From: CAMCTV01 sp964420985
GTDB lineage: Bacteria > Bacteroidota > Bacteroidia > Flavobacteriales_D > Sanyastnellaceae
Direction: 5' to 3'
Length of the DNA stretch: 64,000 nucleotides
Assembly (NCBI GenBank): GCA_964420985.1
Contig: CAYQUT010000015.1
Location: 1 to 64,000, forward strand
Notes under the pieces: generated by a model
Database searches by the model: none
What the model was told of the DNA's origin: nothing
The model's input: only the letters and a program-made list of their open reading frames with translations
Translations under genes and position numbers: made by a program
Part shown: piece after piece, positions 14,988-24,541 of the stretch
Numbering within the stretch: position 1 is the stretch's first letter
How the letters are laid out: each line of letters opens with the position of its first letter

Positions 14988-16388
14988 ATGATTGTTCTTC
15001 GCCGTATTTTGCTTGTAGTTTTATTAACACGCTTTATTGGCGCAACAACAAGTCAAGTTTCACCCACTTTAGTAAATCCCGCGCAGGACACCGTCCCCTG
15101 CTCCTATTTATTCTTAAACGGATCGGACACCACCCTATCTGGAAACGATTGGAATGAAATTTACCCGTTGGCATTGGATTTTCTCCAACCCTTTTGGAAA
15201 AAAGGCTATGCCCTGGCCAGATGGGAATTGAAAGAAAACCAAAATAAAAATTGCATTGCGCAGTATTACTTTGTGCAAGATGCCTTGATTACCAAGGGGA
15301 AAATTGTCGGATGGGATGCCCAAATTTTGGACCCAAAATTGGCACCGTTCATAATGGATTGGAAAGATGGTCGATTGCTGCAGAGTCGCCGGCCTAGCCC
15401 AATTAGCTCCAATCTTGGCATCACCATTACCCACTCATCCCTATTTTTCGAAGACAGCATCGCCCACCTTCGGGTTAATCTTGTTTCTTCCCAAAACCAA
15501 TATTTCGACGGCATCCTTGGACTTCAGCAATTGGAGGGGAAATCTGTTTTGGTGGGTGACTTCAAAATGAATTGGGTCAATCAATTGAAAAAAGGAGAGT
15601 CGTTGTACTTGAGATGGCAGCGACAAGATATTGCAACACAAAGGCTAGAATTAAACGCCGTAATCCCTTATTTGTTCCACCAACCTTTTGGATGGGCCAA
15701 TTACTTTGATTTCTTCAGAAAAAAAGACCAGCTATTCCAAACCCAATTGAAATCTCAAATCATCCTTCACTTGCAAAATGACATCCAGTGGTCATCTGGC
15801 ATTGAGTTAAAAAACAATCAAAATTTACTGGCTGCCAATCAGCTATTCAGTCGTCACCAGATGTGGGTCAATACTTGGACCACGAAGAATACCTCTTTTG
15901 AATTTTCCGCTGGAGCAAGAAAAATATCCCAAACAATCAATGAAACCACTAACAATCAAAAAGATAAAATTTATCGGTGGGAGGCGCACTGGACCCGAGA
16001 ATTGACAAGAAAATCCGCCGTTCTCAATTTAAAATTTCACAGTTCGGGATACCTCGCCAAAGCTTTGGATATGGCTGAACTTTTACGCATAGGAGGCGCA
16101 AAAAATATCAGGGGATTTAATGTTGAGTCCATCTTTGCGCGGCAATGGAACGGGCTTCAAACCGAATGGGGTTATCAGTTGACCAATACAACAGCTTATT
16201 TGTTTGCAGATGCAGGTTTCAAGGACAATATAGCAATCCAACGCCTTCACCAATCCTATGGACTGGGAGCAAAAATCAATCGAAAGGACATCGCGTTGGT
16301 ATTGGAATATGGTTGGGGAGTATTTCCAAAGCAATCCATTGATTTCCGTCAAGGAATTTTACACATTGGTTTCAACCAAAGATTGTAA
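14988..16388 (+). CDS. Omp85/ShlB-like outer-membrane protein
   Basis: 466 aa from the ATG at 14988, chosen because it starts a signal peptide; upstream TTG and ATG starts would lie inside the small lipoprotein gene. The C-terminal half has the surface-antigen (BamA/FhaC) hallmark IGGAKNIRGFNVESI, followed by strands (TAYLFADAGF, SYGLGAKINR, IALVLEYGWG) and a final strand ending in FNQRL. The N-terminal 150 residues may form one or two divergent POTRA-like units (WKKGYALARWEL). It probably assembles in the outer membrane; its substrate is unknown. Confidence 0.7.
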   Translation: MIVLRRILLVVLLTRFIGATTSQVSPTLVNPAQDTVPCSYLFLNGSDTTLSGNDWNEIYPLALDFLQPFWKKGYALARWELKENQNKNCIAQYYFVQDALITKGKIVGWDAQILDPKLAPFIMDWKDGRLLQSRRPSPISSNLGITITHSSLFFEDSIAHLRVNLVSSQNQYFDGILGLQQLEGKSVLVGDFKMNWVNQLKKGESLYLRWQRQDIATQRLELNAVIPYLFHQPFGWANYFDFFRKKDQLFQTQLKSQIILHLQNDIQWSSGIELKNNQNLLAANQLFSRHQMWVNTWTTKNTSFEFSAGARKISQTINETTNNQKDKIYRWEAHWTRELTRKSAVLNLKFHSSGYLAKALDMAELLRIGGAKNIRGFNVESIFARQWNGLQTEWGYQLTNTTAYLFADAGFKDNIAIQRLHQSYGLGAKINRKDIALVLEYGWGVFPKQSIDFRQGILHIGFNQRL

Positions 16389-16416
16389 GCGTTCAACCTG
16401 TTGTACATTTGAGGCA

Positions 16417-17598
16417 ATGATGGCAAAAAGACATTTTTTCATCGCGCTTACGCTGTATTGCTTGACCTGGATTTCTTGTCAAACAGTACAAAATATTGGT
16501 CCTTCAGAAATAATCAGCCCCAAAAGATACAATTGGCATCAAAGGCAATTGCACCCGTGCTTTGGCATTACGCACCAAGACAGCATCAAAGGGACAACGA
16601 TTGAAATGAAGTTCAACACGTTTGAATTTTCTGCAGACAACCCAACTTTCCTCGAAGTCATCGCTCATGGCCTCATTGGTGATAGTGCCGTCATGATTGC
16701 ACAGCGGTTTGTTATTTTAGACCGCCCTTTGGGTCGGGATGGTATTTGGAAGGGTGAAATCACATTGCCAGCAAAAGTTCGCTTTCTAAAAGATATGGTG
16801 GTGAAATTTGGTCCCAACGGACTGGCTGATCAATTCTATTTAAATTGGTCATTGGCTGACTGCGGCTGGGTAACATCTGAATACATCCATACCGGCATCG
16901 TACCATCCGGTGTTCCCATACATTGCGACCAAAAGGGAAGAAAAATTTTTGCGCCCCTGAGTGATAAATTACCATCCCCTCCATTCTCAACCAACGCGCC
17001 ATTTATCCCAGAGCAATTGGAGGAGATTACCAAAGATACCCTTCTATCAAAACCTGGCGCCTTCATTTTCATTGGAGAAAATGTAAAAAATACGCATCCT
17101 ATCTTATTCGCCATGAACAACGAAGTTCATCCGCAGTATCCAGAATGCGTGACCACGGTAGAGATGTCAGGCCCAATGCGTTATTTATGTTCCAAAGAAG
17201 AGTTTGATAAAATTTCGAAATCCACTGATGGACCTGAGAATGCCATGGAAAAATTCTGGATTCAATCCGCTGGTAGCAGAGAGAAGGCAAAAAAACTAAT
17301 CAAGGCATACTATCAACGTGTTTGGGATGCTAACCATCATTTTACAAGTTATGCTGAAGGTTGGAAAACGGACAGAGGTATGATCTATCTCGTTTTTGGA
17401 CACCCTGAAAAAATTGAACTAGAAAACTACATCGAAATTTGGTCATACACCCTTGAAACAGGGCAACTGCAATTTGCATTTGAGTTAGTAAAACATCCCA
17501 TATGGGGTGAGGTATACATATTAAAAAGAAACGAGCAATACAGACCCCATTGGGAATTTCAGGTTTCACAATGGCGTCAAGGGAGGATATTTAAATGA
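16417..17598 (+). CDS. GWxTD domain lipoprotein
   Basis: 393 aa from the ATG at 16417; a longer frame exists but overlaps the upstream gene. A lipoprotein signal ends at WISC (Cys22 or so). The defining GWxTD domain is near the C-terminus: WDANHHFTSYAEGWKTDRGMIYLVFGHP. In Bacteroidota and Acidobacteriota these proteins are envelope-associated and of unknown function. The stop overlaps rlmB's ATG as ATGA, an odd pairing of an envelope protein with RNA methyltransferases. Confidence 0.85.
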   Translation: MMAKRHFFIALTLYCLTWISCQTVQNIGPSEIISPKRYNWHQRQLHPCFGITHQDSIKGTTIEMKFNTFEFSADNPTFLEVIAHGLIGDSAVMIAQRFVILDRPLGRDGIWKGEITLPAKVRFLKDMVVKFGPNGLADQFYLNWSLADCGWVTSEYIHTGIVPSGVPIHCDQKGRKIFAPLSDKLPSPPFSTNAPFIPEQLEEITKDTLLSKPGAFIFIGENVKNTHPILFAMNNEVHPQYPECVTTVEMSGPMRYLCSKEEFDKISKSTDGPENAMEKFWIQSAGSREKAKKLIKAYYQRVWDANHHFTSYAEGWKTDRGMIYLVFGHPEKIELENYIEIWSYTLETGQLQFAFELVKHPIWGEVYILKRNEQYRPHWEFQVSQWRQGRIFK

Positions 17599-18353
17599 GA
17601 CAACAAGGACAAAAAAACAACAACGCTTTGATCATCGGCTTTCATGCCATAGAGGCCGCCATTGAATCCGGCAAGCAAGTAGAGAAAGTTCTCATTCAGC
17701 GCGGATTAAAGGGCGAGTTGTTCCAAAAGACAATGGGATTGATACAAGAAAATCAAATCCCTTTTCAATACGTTCCCATTGAAAAATTGCAGCGCATTTC
17801 AACCAAAAATCACCAAGGTATTATTGGTTTTCTTTCTCCTGTGACCTTTGGAAATCTAGAGGAAATTGTAAGCCAAGTTTTTGAAAATGGAGAAATACCA
17901 TTATTGCTTTTGTTAGACAGTTTAACCGATGTCCGCAATGTAGGAGCCATCGCAAGGACAGCTGAATGCATGGGAGCACATGCCATAGTGCTCACCGAAA
18001 GTGGCAGCGCCCCCATCAATGAGGATGCCGTAAAAACCAGTGCCGGAGCTCTGATGTATTTGCCTGTATGTAAAACCAAAATGGCTGCCGATGCTATATT
18101 CATGCTTCAAAGCATGGGCGTTAAATGCATTGCCGCCACAGAAAAAGGAAATGTGAATCCTGAAGCATGCAACATGAATTTGCCCTTGTGCATCGTAATG
18201 GGCAATGAGGAAAAAGGTCTTTCCAAGGCCGCGTTAAAAGCCGTTGAAGATTTGGTCATCATCCCGATGACAGGAAAAACAACTTCCTTGAATGTTTCAG
18301 TAGCCGCTGGAATGCTCATCTACGAAGCTGCCAAACAAAGAAGAACAGCATGA
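17595..18353 (+). CDS. rlmB: 23S rRNA 2'-O-methyltransferase, RlmB/TrmH family
   Basis: 252 aa SpoU-type enzyme. The N-terminal substrate-binding domain begins IIGFHAIEAAIESGKQ and holds STKNHQGIIGF. SPOUT motif 1 is LLLLDSLTDVRNVGAIARTA (about residues 98-117), motif 2 is VMGNEEKGLS and motif 3 is IPMTGKTTSLNVSVAAGMLIYE. The trefoil-knot domain methylates a ribose 2'-OH, most likely G2251 of 23S rRNA; assignment among TrmH paralogues is by similarity. Confidence 0.9.
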   Translation: MRQQGQKNNNALIIGFHAIEAAIESGKQVEKVLIQRGLKGELFQKTMGLIQENQIPFQYVPIEKLQRISTKNHQGIIGFLSPVTFGNLEEIVSQVFENGEIPLLLLLDSLTDVRNVGAIARTAECMGAHAIVLTESGSAPINEDAVKTSAGALMYLPVCKTKMAADAIFMLQSMGVKCIAATEKGNVNPEACNMNLPLCIVMGNEEKGLSKAALKAVEDLVIIPMTGKTTSLNVSVAAGMLIYEAAKQRRTA

Positions 18354-19816
18354 GTAAAAAAATCAACCCAAAAATATTGCCTTTTAAAAAGGGAGATATC
18401 CTAGAGGTGGAAATAGACGAAATGGCATTTGGTGGGAATGGCATTGTTTGGACAGAATTACCTGACGGCAAGGTCCCCATCTTCATTGAAAATGCGATAA
18501 AAGGTCAATTAAGACAGGTTCAAATCACCAAAATTGACAGGAGACACATAGAGGCCCGCGACATAGCGTTGTTGCAATCCTCTCCGGAAGAAATCACCAT
18601 TCCTTATCAACCAATACCGGGAGCACCTTATGCCACATTGCCCTACGAACAACAACAAGCTTTCAAAAAAAATGAAGTGCTACAATTGCTCAATAGAATT
18701 GGCAAAGTAGATGCCCAACCTCTATTTGACACCTACTTGGCATCACCCTCATTATGGCACTATCGCAATAAAATGGAATACAGTTTCTCTGTAATCCGCT
18801 GGGATAAAGAAAAAAATGAAACGGTGGATGATTTTGCCCTTGGTTTTAAAAAGAAAGGAACGTGGTGGATTGTTGAATCGCTTCAAAAAGATTCCGGACT
18901 GCTAGATGCTGAGCTCGAAAGCGGTTTAAAGTCCATTGAAGATTGGTGTATTAAAAGTCAATTGCCTGCATGGCATCCGCCCCAACGTCATGGATTCTAC
19001 AGATACCTCGTGGCGAGAAAAAGTTATTTGCAGGACCAAATTTTGTTGAACTTAGTGACAACCGATGATGGCATTGAAAAATTTGATGCTGTTGGGTGGG
19101 TAGCGCTTTTGCAAAGTATTTTAGGTAAACGCCTAGCGGGTGTTATTCATACCATCAACAACGATACCGGTGACCGCGTAGACCCTTTGAATGGGGAACA
19201 CCGCTTGCTGTTTGGCAAGGATAAGATAACAGAAGACATATTGGGTTTGCAATTTGAAATCAGTATGAAAAGCTTTTTTCAAACCAATCCCAAAAGTGCA
19301 GAGCGCCTTTATGCCAAGGCCATTGAATATGTCCAAGAGGTGGGGCAAGATGGTACAATATTGGACTTGTTCTGCGGGACCGGAACCATCTCTCAATTGC
19401 TGAAAAAGGCTGGATTTAGTGAGGTCATCGGTGTAGACATCGAGCCAAAGGCCATCGAAAATGCAAAAGAAAATGCTGCGCGAAATCAAATCGAAAACAT
19501 TACTTTTTTTGCCACAGATGTTGGCAAATTCTTGTTGGAGCAGCCGCAATATCAAAATCAATTGAAAGTATTAATGATGGATCCACCCCGCGCAGGAATA
19601 GCACCCAAGACCTTGCGGAAGGTGATGGATTTGAATGCGCAATACATCGTTTACATTTCATGTAACCCCGCAACATTTGCGCGTGATACCGAAACGATGG
19701 AAGCCAATGGCTACGTTCTTGAAAAATGGAGTTTGATAGATCAATTCCCCCATACTTCACATGTGGAGGTTTTGGGGAGGTTTCAAAAGCAATCGGATTT
19801 ACAGCGAAACCACTGA
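18350..19816 (+). CDS. rlmD: 23S rRNA (uracil-C5)-methyltransferase, RlmD/RumA family
   Basis: 488 aa. A TRAM domain covers residues about 14-70. The methyltransferase domain has SFFQTNPKSAERLY, SAM motif ILDLFCGTGTISQLL, motif IV MDPPRAG and catalytic Cys in YISCNPATFARD. The family normally binds a 4Fe-4S cluster through a CxxxxxCGGC segment after TRAM. Here that place reads PGAPYATLPYEQQ with no Cys, so the cluster appears lost. It overlaps rlmB by ATGA, and its last 18 nt overlap the opposing gene. Confidence 0.9.
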   Translation: MSKKINPKILPFKKGDILEVEIDEMAFGGNGIVWTELPDGKVPIFIENAIKGQLRQVQITKIDRRHIEARDIALLQSSPEEITIPYQPIPGAPYATLPYEQQQAFKKNEVLQLLNRIGKVDAQPLFDTYLASPSLWHYRNKMEYSFSVIRWDKEKNETVDDFALGFKKKGTWWIVESLQKDSGLLDAELESGLKSIEDWCIKSQLPAWHPPQRHGFYRYLVARKSYLQDQILLNLVTTDDGIEKFDAVGWVALLQSILGKRLAGVIHTINNDTGDRVDPLNGEHRLLFGKDKITEDILGLQFEISMKSFFQTNPKSAERLYAKAIEYVQEVGQDGTILDLFCGTGTISQLLKKAGFSEVIGVDIEPKAIENAKENAARNQIENITFFATDVGKFLLEQPQYQNQLKVLMMDPPRAGIAPKTLRKVMDLNAQYIVYISCNPATFARDTETMEANGYVLEKWSLIDQFPHTSHVEVLGRFQKQSDLQRNH

Positions 19817-21610
19817 CCAAATTCCGTTTATCCATTCTTGAATAATGACCGATTTGGATTTATCTTGAATAGATTTTCTGAAAGGTAAAAGCTCTCCATT
19901 TGCCAATTTAAAGTAGGTGACCTCGAGATCTCCATTATCCATTTTATGGCTATTCCAGGCGATACAATCAGCGTTATTTGCTGTGAAATAGTCAAGCATT
20001 GAGAATTGCAAATTGTATTGATAGGAGTTCGTTGATGCGTCAAACAAATAATATTTCCATATTTTTCTCCCTTGATTTTCACTCTCCAAAATCCTAAAAT
20101 CTGAAATACCATCCGCATTAAAATCCAGAAACTCCCGAAAACCTTCATCCCATTGTCTATTAAATAAATCAGTATAATGAAAATCCACTTTTGCTCTAAA
20201 ATACAATGAAGAATCTTTGAACTCAGAAAGAATGACCTTTTCCTTTATCGCTGGATGCATCTGAGGTATGTATATATCCCATACGCCATCTTTATTAAAA
20301 TCATTTAGCAGTAAAAAATTCCTTTCTAATCCCGCCTCCAAATAATGATTCCCTGTAATAAAGTGAGAATACATCAATTGATTGTTTTCGACATTAAACA
20401 CCATCAATTTCTGAGCATATGCGCCTGGAACGGCGTCCAATGCTATCTGATCTTTTGGGTCAATATCCCAGAGCTCATAACGATAACTTCCCTTGGTCTT
20501 AACCCAAATGGGAAGTTTCACTGGAATGGTTACTTTCTCCTCTCTCTGCAATAATTTCCGTTCAGTATTGACCTGAGTCAATCCTTTTCCTGACATGGTA
20601 TAAAACACTTTGGCTATCGGCTTGGTCTTAGGGTTGCCATATTCATAGTACACTCCTTTTATTTCCTGATGGACATAATCAATATTAATATCCCACAAAT
20701 CAGAAATGAACAATCGCATAAAACGCTTGTTCTCTTGATTAAAGCCGTAATAATCGTAATCTTTTTCTGTCTTGATGGGAACCAATAAGTCCGGTAATCC
20801 GTCAAAATTGACATCCCGGATTTCTGGATGCTTTAGCTTGTTGGGATTGACCCTTGTATAATGCTCTCCCTCTATTTCCAAAAGCACCTTTTGAGTGACT
20901 ATATCAATGACGCGATAAAAGGTCTGCACTACCCTATTCTTGTTACCATGGGTCACCGATTGTACTTCTCTCCACCTCCATTCCTTTTCGAACAACCAAC
21001 CATTTCTCTCAACCACTCTTCTTGCTATCCAATCATCTCCCTTGACATTTTCAATAATGGGCATTATACCCGCGTGACCTTGCTCGAGAATATCTATACT
21101 GGGAATATTCTCCTTCTGCATCTTTACCCATATTGGCTTATAATGCAATTCTTGCTGAGAATAGAAGAATTCAGAATATCCACACAGATGAACAAAATTT
21201 TGTGGACTTACTCGTACTAATTGGGGTACATATCCCCTGGTCCCGCTCTTTTTGCTTTCTATCTTTACAAACAAATCTGTTGTGAGATAAGATAAATCCA
21301 TTCCTACATATACATAGTGATTCTTGGCAAAAGAATATTGCAAGTCATTCAACGGAATGGGCTTCCTATTGTAAAAATGGTATCGTCTGTTGTTCTGCTT
21401 ACAAATGGCTGGTGTTCTTGACTTGACAAGATTCCCTTTCCCGTCAACCAGCGTTATTTCTAAATCACTCAGAATATCTGATGAATCCTGATCATATGGA
21501 ACGATGCCTAACAAATAGACACCATCAAAACCACAATGCTGGGCACGCATCGTTAATGAAAAGCCAATAGAGCCAGCAAGAATGAATAGGTATACAAAAA
21601 AACGAAGCAT
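19799..21610 (-). CDS. Secreted protein with FG-GAP-like calcium loops
   Basis: 603 aa. A signal peptide ends near MRAQ (residue 24). Three Asp-rich loops of the DxNxDGxxD type occur at residues about 266-274 (DVNFDGLPD), 437-445 (DFNKDGVWD) and 496-504 (DFNADGISD), each followed by a beta strand, as in VCBS/FG-GAP repeats of integrin-like propellers. No T9SS sorting domain is obvious. No specific family was recognised. It follows doxX by 10 bp. Confidence 0.65.
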   Translation of the reverse strand: MLRFFVYLFILAGSIGFSLTMRAQHCGFDGVYLLGIVPYDQDSSDILSDLEITLVDGKGNLVKSRTPAICKQNNRRYHFYNRKPIPLNDLQYSFAKNHYVYVGMDLSYLTTDLFVKIESKKSGTRGYVPQLVRVSPQNFVHLCGYSEFFYSQQELHYKPIWVKMQKENIPSIDILEQGHAGIMPIIENVKGDDWIARRVVERNGWLFEKEWRWREVQSVTHGNKNRVVQTFYRVIDIVTQKVLLEIEGEHYTRVNPNKLKHPEIRDVNFDGLPDLLVPIKTEKDYDYYGFNQENKRFMRLFISDLWDINIDYVHQEIKGVYYEYGNPKTKPIAKVFYTMSGKGLTQVNTERKLLQREEKVTIPVKLPIWVKTKGSYRYELWDIDPKDQIALDAVPGAYAQKLMVFNVENNQLMYSHFITGNHYLEAGLERNFLLLNDFNKDGVWDIYIPQMHPAIKEKVILSEFKDSSLYFRAKVDFHYTDLFNRQWDEGFREFLDFNADGISDFRILESENQGRKIWKYYLFDASTNSYQYNLQFSMLDYFTANNADCIAWNSHKMDNGDLEVTYFKLANGELLPFRKSIQDKSKSVIIQEWINGIWSVVSL

Positions 21611-21620
21611 CGGTTGAATG

Positions 21621-21989
21621 CTACAACTTCTTATCAGCGGGCCTCACATACCATGAGGTAAGGACAAGAACCAAAGTCAATACGGCAGGAAAAGTTTCAC
21701 CAAAGCTATCCTTCATGTACAAATGAGAGAATAACGCACCTGAAATGACGAAGAAAATTCCAGCATAGGCCCACTCACGTAAACGATTATAGCCGGGTAT
21801 CCAAAGCGCAACAACACTCAATATTTTAGCAATTCCTAAATAAGTCAACAAGTACTCAGGATAACCCAAATGCTGGAAACTCTTTACAGCATCGGGCATG
21901 TGCATCAATTGAAAAATTCCTCCTGATAACATTCCGAATGAAATCCAAATCGTAGATACCCAGTAAATAATTTTTTGTGTCTTGGTCAT
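21621..21989 (-). CDS. DoxX-like membrane protein
   Basis: 122 aa with four predicted transmembrane helices: IIYWVSTIWISFGMLSGGIF, LLTYLGIAKILSVVALWIPG, WAYAGIFFVISGALFSHLYM and PAVLTLVLVLTSWYV. The LGIAKILSVVALWIP segment is typical of the DoxX-like family. Relatives have been linked to oxidative or thiol stress, which may fit the peroxiredoxin upstream, although a terminator separates the two. Confidence 0.8.
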   Translation of the reverse strand: MTKTQKIIYWVSTIWISFGMLSGGIFQLMHMPDAVKSFQHLGYPEYLLTYLGIAKILSVVALWIPGYNRLREWAYAGIFFVISGALFSHLYMKDSFGETFPAVLTLVLVLTSWYVRPADKKL

Positions 21990-22027
21990 AAAATATTTTT
22001 TTTGTGAAGATAAAAAGATTGAATAAA

Positions 22028-22060
22028 ATAAAAAAGCTGAATCGTTTTGATTCAGCCTTT
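22028..22060 (-). terminator. Intrinsic terminator after the peroxiredoxin gene
   Basis: The stem GCTGAATC/GATTCAGC (22036-22043 with 22049-22056) has a 5-nt loop. On the minus strand it is followed by a run of T (22035-22031 and beyond). It lies between the peroxiredoxin and doxX genes. Confidence 0.8.
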
Positions 22061-22077
22061 AAAAAAAACATTCAAAA

Positions 22078-22710
22078 TTAATGAGAAGCCAAGTAGCTCG
22101 CTACTCCGTCATGATTGGCTTTCATACCATCCTTTCCCTTGCTCCAGTTGGCTGGACAAACTTCCCCATTCTCTTCAAAAAACTGAAGCGCATCTACCAT
22201 ACGAATGGCTTCATCTACATTTCTACCCAAAGGGAAATTGTTGATGATGGCGTGCTGAACAGTACCTGATTTGTCAATCAAAAACAAACCACGGTAAGCG
22301 ATCATTGGACCATTGGCCACCAATGCACCATTGTCATCATAGGTGTATTCACCAGCTAAAACGCCATAGGCATCTGAGATGGTTTTAGAAGTATCTGCAA
22401 CGATGGGGTAAGTGATTCCCTTAATTCCGCCATGTCCTTTTTCCATTTGTAACCAGCCCCAGTGACTCTCCTCTGTGTCTGTGGAGCATGCGACAACCGC
22501 AACGTTACGGTCTTGGAAATCTTGCAAACGCTCTTGAAAAGCGTGCAATTCAGTGGGGCAAACAAAGGTGAAATCCTTTGGATAAAAGAAAAATACCACT
22601 GCTTGTTTTCCGATATATTGATCCAATGAAAAATCGCTCACGATTGTTCCGCCATTGGTAACGGCTCCAGCCTTAAAAGAAGGCGCTTTTTTTCCTACGA
22701 TAGATGCCAT
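22078..22710 (-). CDS. 2-Cys peroxiredoxin (AhpC/Prx type)
   Basis: 210 aa from the ATG at 22710. A 26-residue upstream extension contains the promoter and is rejected. The peroxidatic Cys is in DFTFVCPTEL (about residue 52) and the resolving Cys in GEVCPANW (about 173), so it is a typical 2-Cys enzyme that reduces H2O2 and alkyl hydroperoxides. The GGxG-like loop GGIKGI and the C-terminal helix after the resolving Cys are present, features linked to sensitivity to over-oxidation. Confidence 0.95.
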   Translation of the reverse strand: MASIVGKKAPSFKAGAVTNGGTIVSDFSLDQYIGKQAVVFFFYPKDFTFVCPTELHAFQERLQDFQDRNVAVVACSTDTEESHWGWLQMEKGHGGIKGITYPIVADTSKTISDAYGVLAGEYTYDDNGALVANGPMIAYRGLFLIDKSGTVQHAIINNFPLGRNVDEAIRMVDALQFFEENGEVCPANWSKGKDGMKANHDGVASYLASH

Positions 22711-22727
22711 GTTGAATAATATTTTGG

Positions 22728-22735
22728 CAAAAGTA
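22728..22735 (-). promoter_or_regulatory. -7 box TACTTTTG of the peroxiredoxin gene
   Basis: A perfect TAnnTTTG on the minus strand, 17 bp before the ATG at 22710. TTTG further upstream could serve as -33. Confidence 0.65.
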
Positions 22736-22803
22736 ATATTTTCGATTCCAACAAAGTTTAAACAACTGCATTGTTTTGATTTTTTCACATCAAATTTGCC
22801 CTC

Positions 22804-23505
22804 ATGAAGAATATACTGATTACAGGAGGAAGTTCAGGCATTGGCGCTGCGACTGCCAAGATGCTTTTAGAGCGCGGACACAAGGTTCATTTGATGGGGC
22901 GCAATGAAAGTAAATTGAAAACCATTTCTGAAGACTTTTCAAACCAATGCACCTACAGCGTTGGGGATGTCAGAAATGTTGAAGACTGTGAATTCACCTT
23001 TACCGAGGCTTTGCAAAAGATGGGGAGTATTGATGTTTTGATCAACAATGCAGGTTTAGGGATTTTTGACCCACTCAAAAATGCAAGATTAGAGGACTGG
23101 CATGAAATGGTGGATACCAACATCAAAGGAATTCTCAACATGATCCATTTCTCCTTACATGAAATCATTTCGCAAAAAGGACACATCATCAATTTGGGGT
23201 CCGTTGCAAGTCATCATGTCTTTCCAAACTCAGGAGTCTATTGCGCCACCAAGCATGCCGTGCTTGCTATTGGGGAAAGTTTGAAGGTGGAACATGGTAA
23301 AAATATCCGCATCACCACCATTTGTCCGGGAGCCGTAAACACACCTTTTATCCACGTCACTAAGAACGAAGATTTGCTAAAAGAATACATTCCCAATTTC
23401 GAAAATGGTCTCAACCCTGAAGACATTGCAGCTCAGATGGTGCATGTTATTGAAGCCCCTACCGGAGTCAACATCAGTGAGATTATTATTCGTCCTGGCG
23501 TTTAA
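22804..23505 (+). CDS. Short-chain dehydrogenase/reductase
   Basis: 233 aa classical SDR. The cofactor motif TGGSSGIGAA is at residues 7-16, the acidic-pocket region is LMGRNESK (favouring NADP), the structural NNAG is near 80, and the active site is S in NLGSVAS with YCATK (Tyr about 148, Lys about 152). PGAVNTPF follows. Substrate cannot be told from sequence. Its last 20 nt overlap the opposing mobA-like gene. Confidence 0.9.
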   Translation: MKNILITGGSSGIGAATAKMLLERGHKVHLMGRNESKLKTISEDFSNQCTYSVGDVRNVEDCEFTFTEALQKMGSIDVLINNAGLGIFDPLKNARLEDWHEMVDTNIKGILNMIHFSLHEIISQKGHIINLGSVASHHVFPNSGVYCATKHAVLAIGESLKVEHGKNIRITTICPGAVNTPFIHVTKNEDLLKEYIPNFENGLNPEDIAAQMVHVIEAPTGVNISEIIIRPGV

Positions 23506-24541
23506 TCCACTGCTCCCTTTCCTCGGGTGTATTGACATTTTGATACCAAAGAGCGTCAATATTGTTGACGCTTTTTGTTTTTATTAGGGATAACAATTTT
23601 CTTGGGCATTGACTTTGTGCCAACCATGCAAAAATTTCTGATTTGGCATGTGATTCCCAAATGGCGGCGAGCGGCTCAAACCATGCTCGTTCCTTGTTCC
23701 AAAAGGCAGTAGCCATGGATTTCAAATCTCTTTCTTGCAATAAAGCGGAAATTGCTTGCACATTTAAACCTGGCATGTCACAGGCCAAAACCAACCATGA
23801 AACTCCCGGTAGTTTGTTCATGGCGGAGGCAATTGCCCCGAGTGGTCCTATTGATCCATATTGATCCAAGACAATTTCCTTTCCTTGAGAAAGAAAAAAA
23901 TCCTGTTGTTCTTGACTACAACTAAACCGTACAGGTAAATTCAATTTCGCACACATGGACTCCAAGTGCTGCCATTGTGATTCTCCGTTGTAATTTAATT
24001 CCATTTTAGGAATCCCCATTCGCTCACTTTTCCCTCCCACTAAAATCAATGCCTGAAGACCTGGAACTGCTGTTTCCATTTGAATCCAATTTTCTATACC
24101 TTGTTTGTCCTCTGGGTGAAGAAGGCTGGTTTGTTCAGATATCACACCCCATTCCATGAGATGCGCTGGCATCGGCCCTTTTGAAATTACCAAACGAACG
24201 TTGGTTAATTGCGACTTCCTTCTCTCCAAAGAGCTCAACTTATTTTCATCATCAACCACAATTTGAACAGATGCAGGAAAATGATTTCCATTCACCCAAT
24301 AATGATCTGAATACGGCAGACGAAGCGAGCTTTGGTGAATTGTATTGCCATTTTCGCTCACCGTCACGTTAGACCTGCATTCCTCATTCAGATGTGACGC
24401 ATCGATATAAATAGACGGCCTCATCATACAAGATTGGAATTGAAAAACCCAATCCTGTATTTTATCGCATGTGGTTCCATAGATGGCCACAGCACGAGAT
24501 GATTTGGGAAAAATGAGTGTTGATGGAATCATGGCGTCCAT
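23486..24541 (-). CDS. mobA: Molybdenum cofactor guanylyltransferase-like protein with extra N-terminal domain
   Basis: 351 aa; the ATG at 24532 (ATGA overlap with moaC) is an alternative start. Residues 162-345 are the MobA nucleotidyltransferase: LILVGGKSERMG at 165-176, LDQYGSIGPLGAIASAM, and ACDMPGLN with the metal-binding Asp. The lysine after the loop is in GIPK rather than the usual GxDK. Residues 1-160 form a second domain with an early GTTCDKIQD, related to N-terminal parts of other Bacteroidota MobA proteins and possibly MobB-like. MobA attaches GMP to molybdopterin. moaC lies directly upstream; other cofactor genes are not in the window. Confidence 0.8.
   Translation of the reverse strand: MDAMIPSTLIFPKSSRAVAIYGTTCDKIQDWVFQFQSCMMRPSIYIDASHLNEECRSNVTVSENGNTIHQSSLRLPYSDHYWVNGNHFPASVQIVVDDENKLSSLERRKSQLTNVRLVISKGPMPAHLMEWGVISEQTSLLHPEDKQGIENWIQMETAVPGLQALILVGGKSERMGIPKMELNYNGESQWQHLESMCAKLNLPVRFSCSQEQQDFFLSQGKEIVLDQYGSIGPLGAIASAMNKLPGVSWLVLACDMPGLNVQAISALLQERDLKSMATAFWNKERAWFEPLAAIWESHAKSEIFAWLAQSQCPRKLLSLIKTKSVNNIDALWYQNVNTPEEREQWIKRQDE

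Noticed and set aside
16258..16416. N-terminal extension of the GWxTD protein
   Set aside because: It would overlap 131 nt of the upstream barrel gene. The lipoprotein signal clearly begins at 16417.
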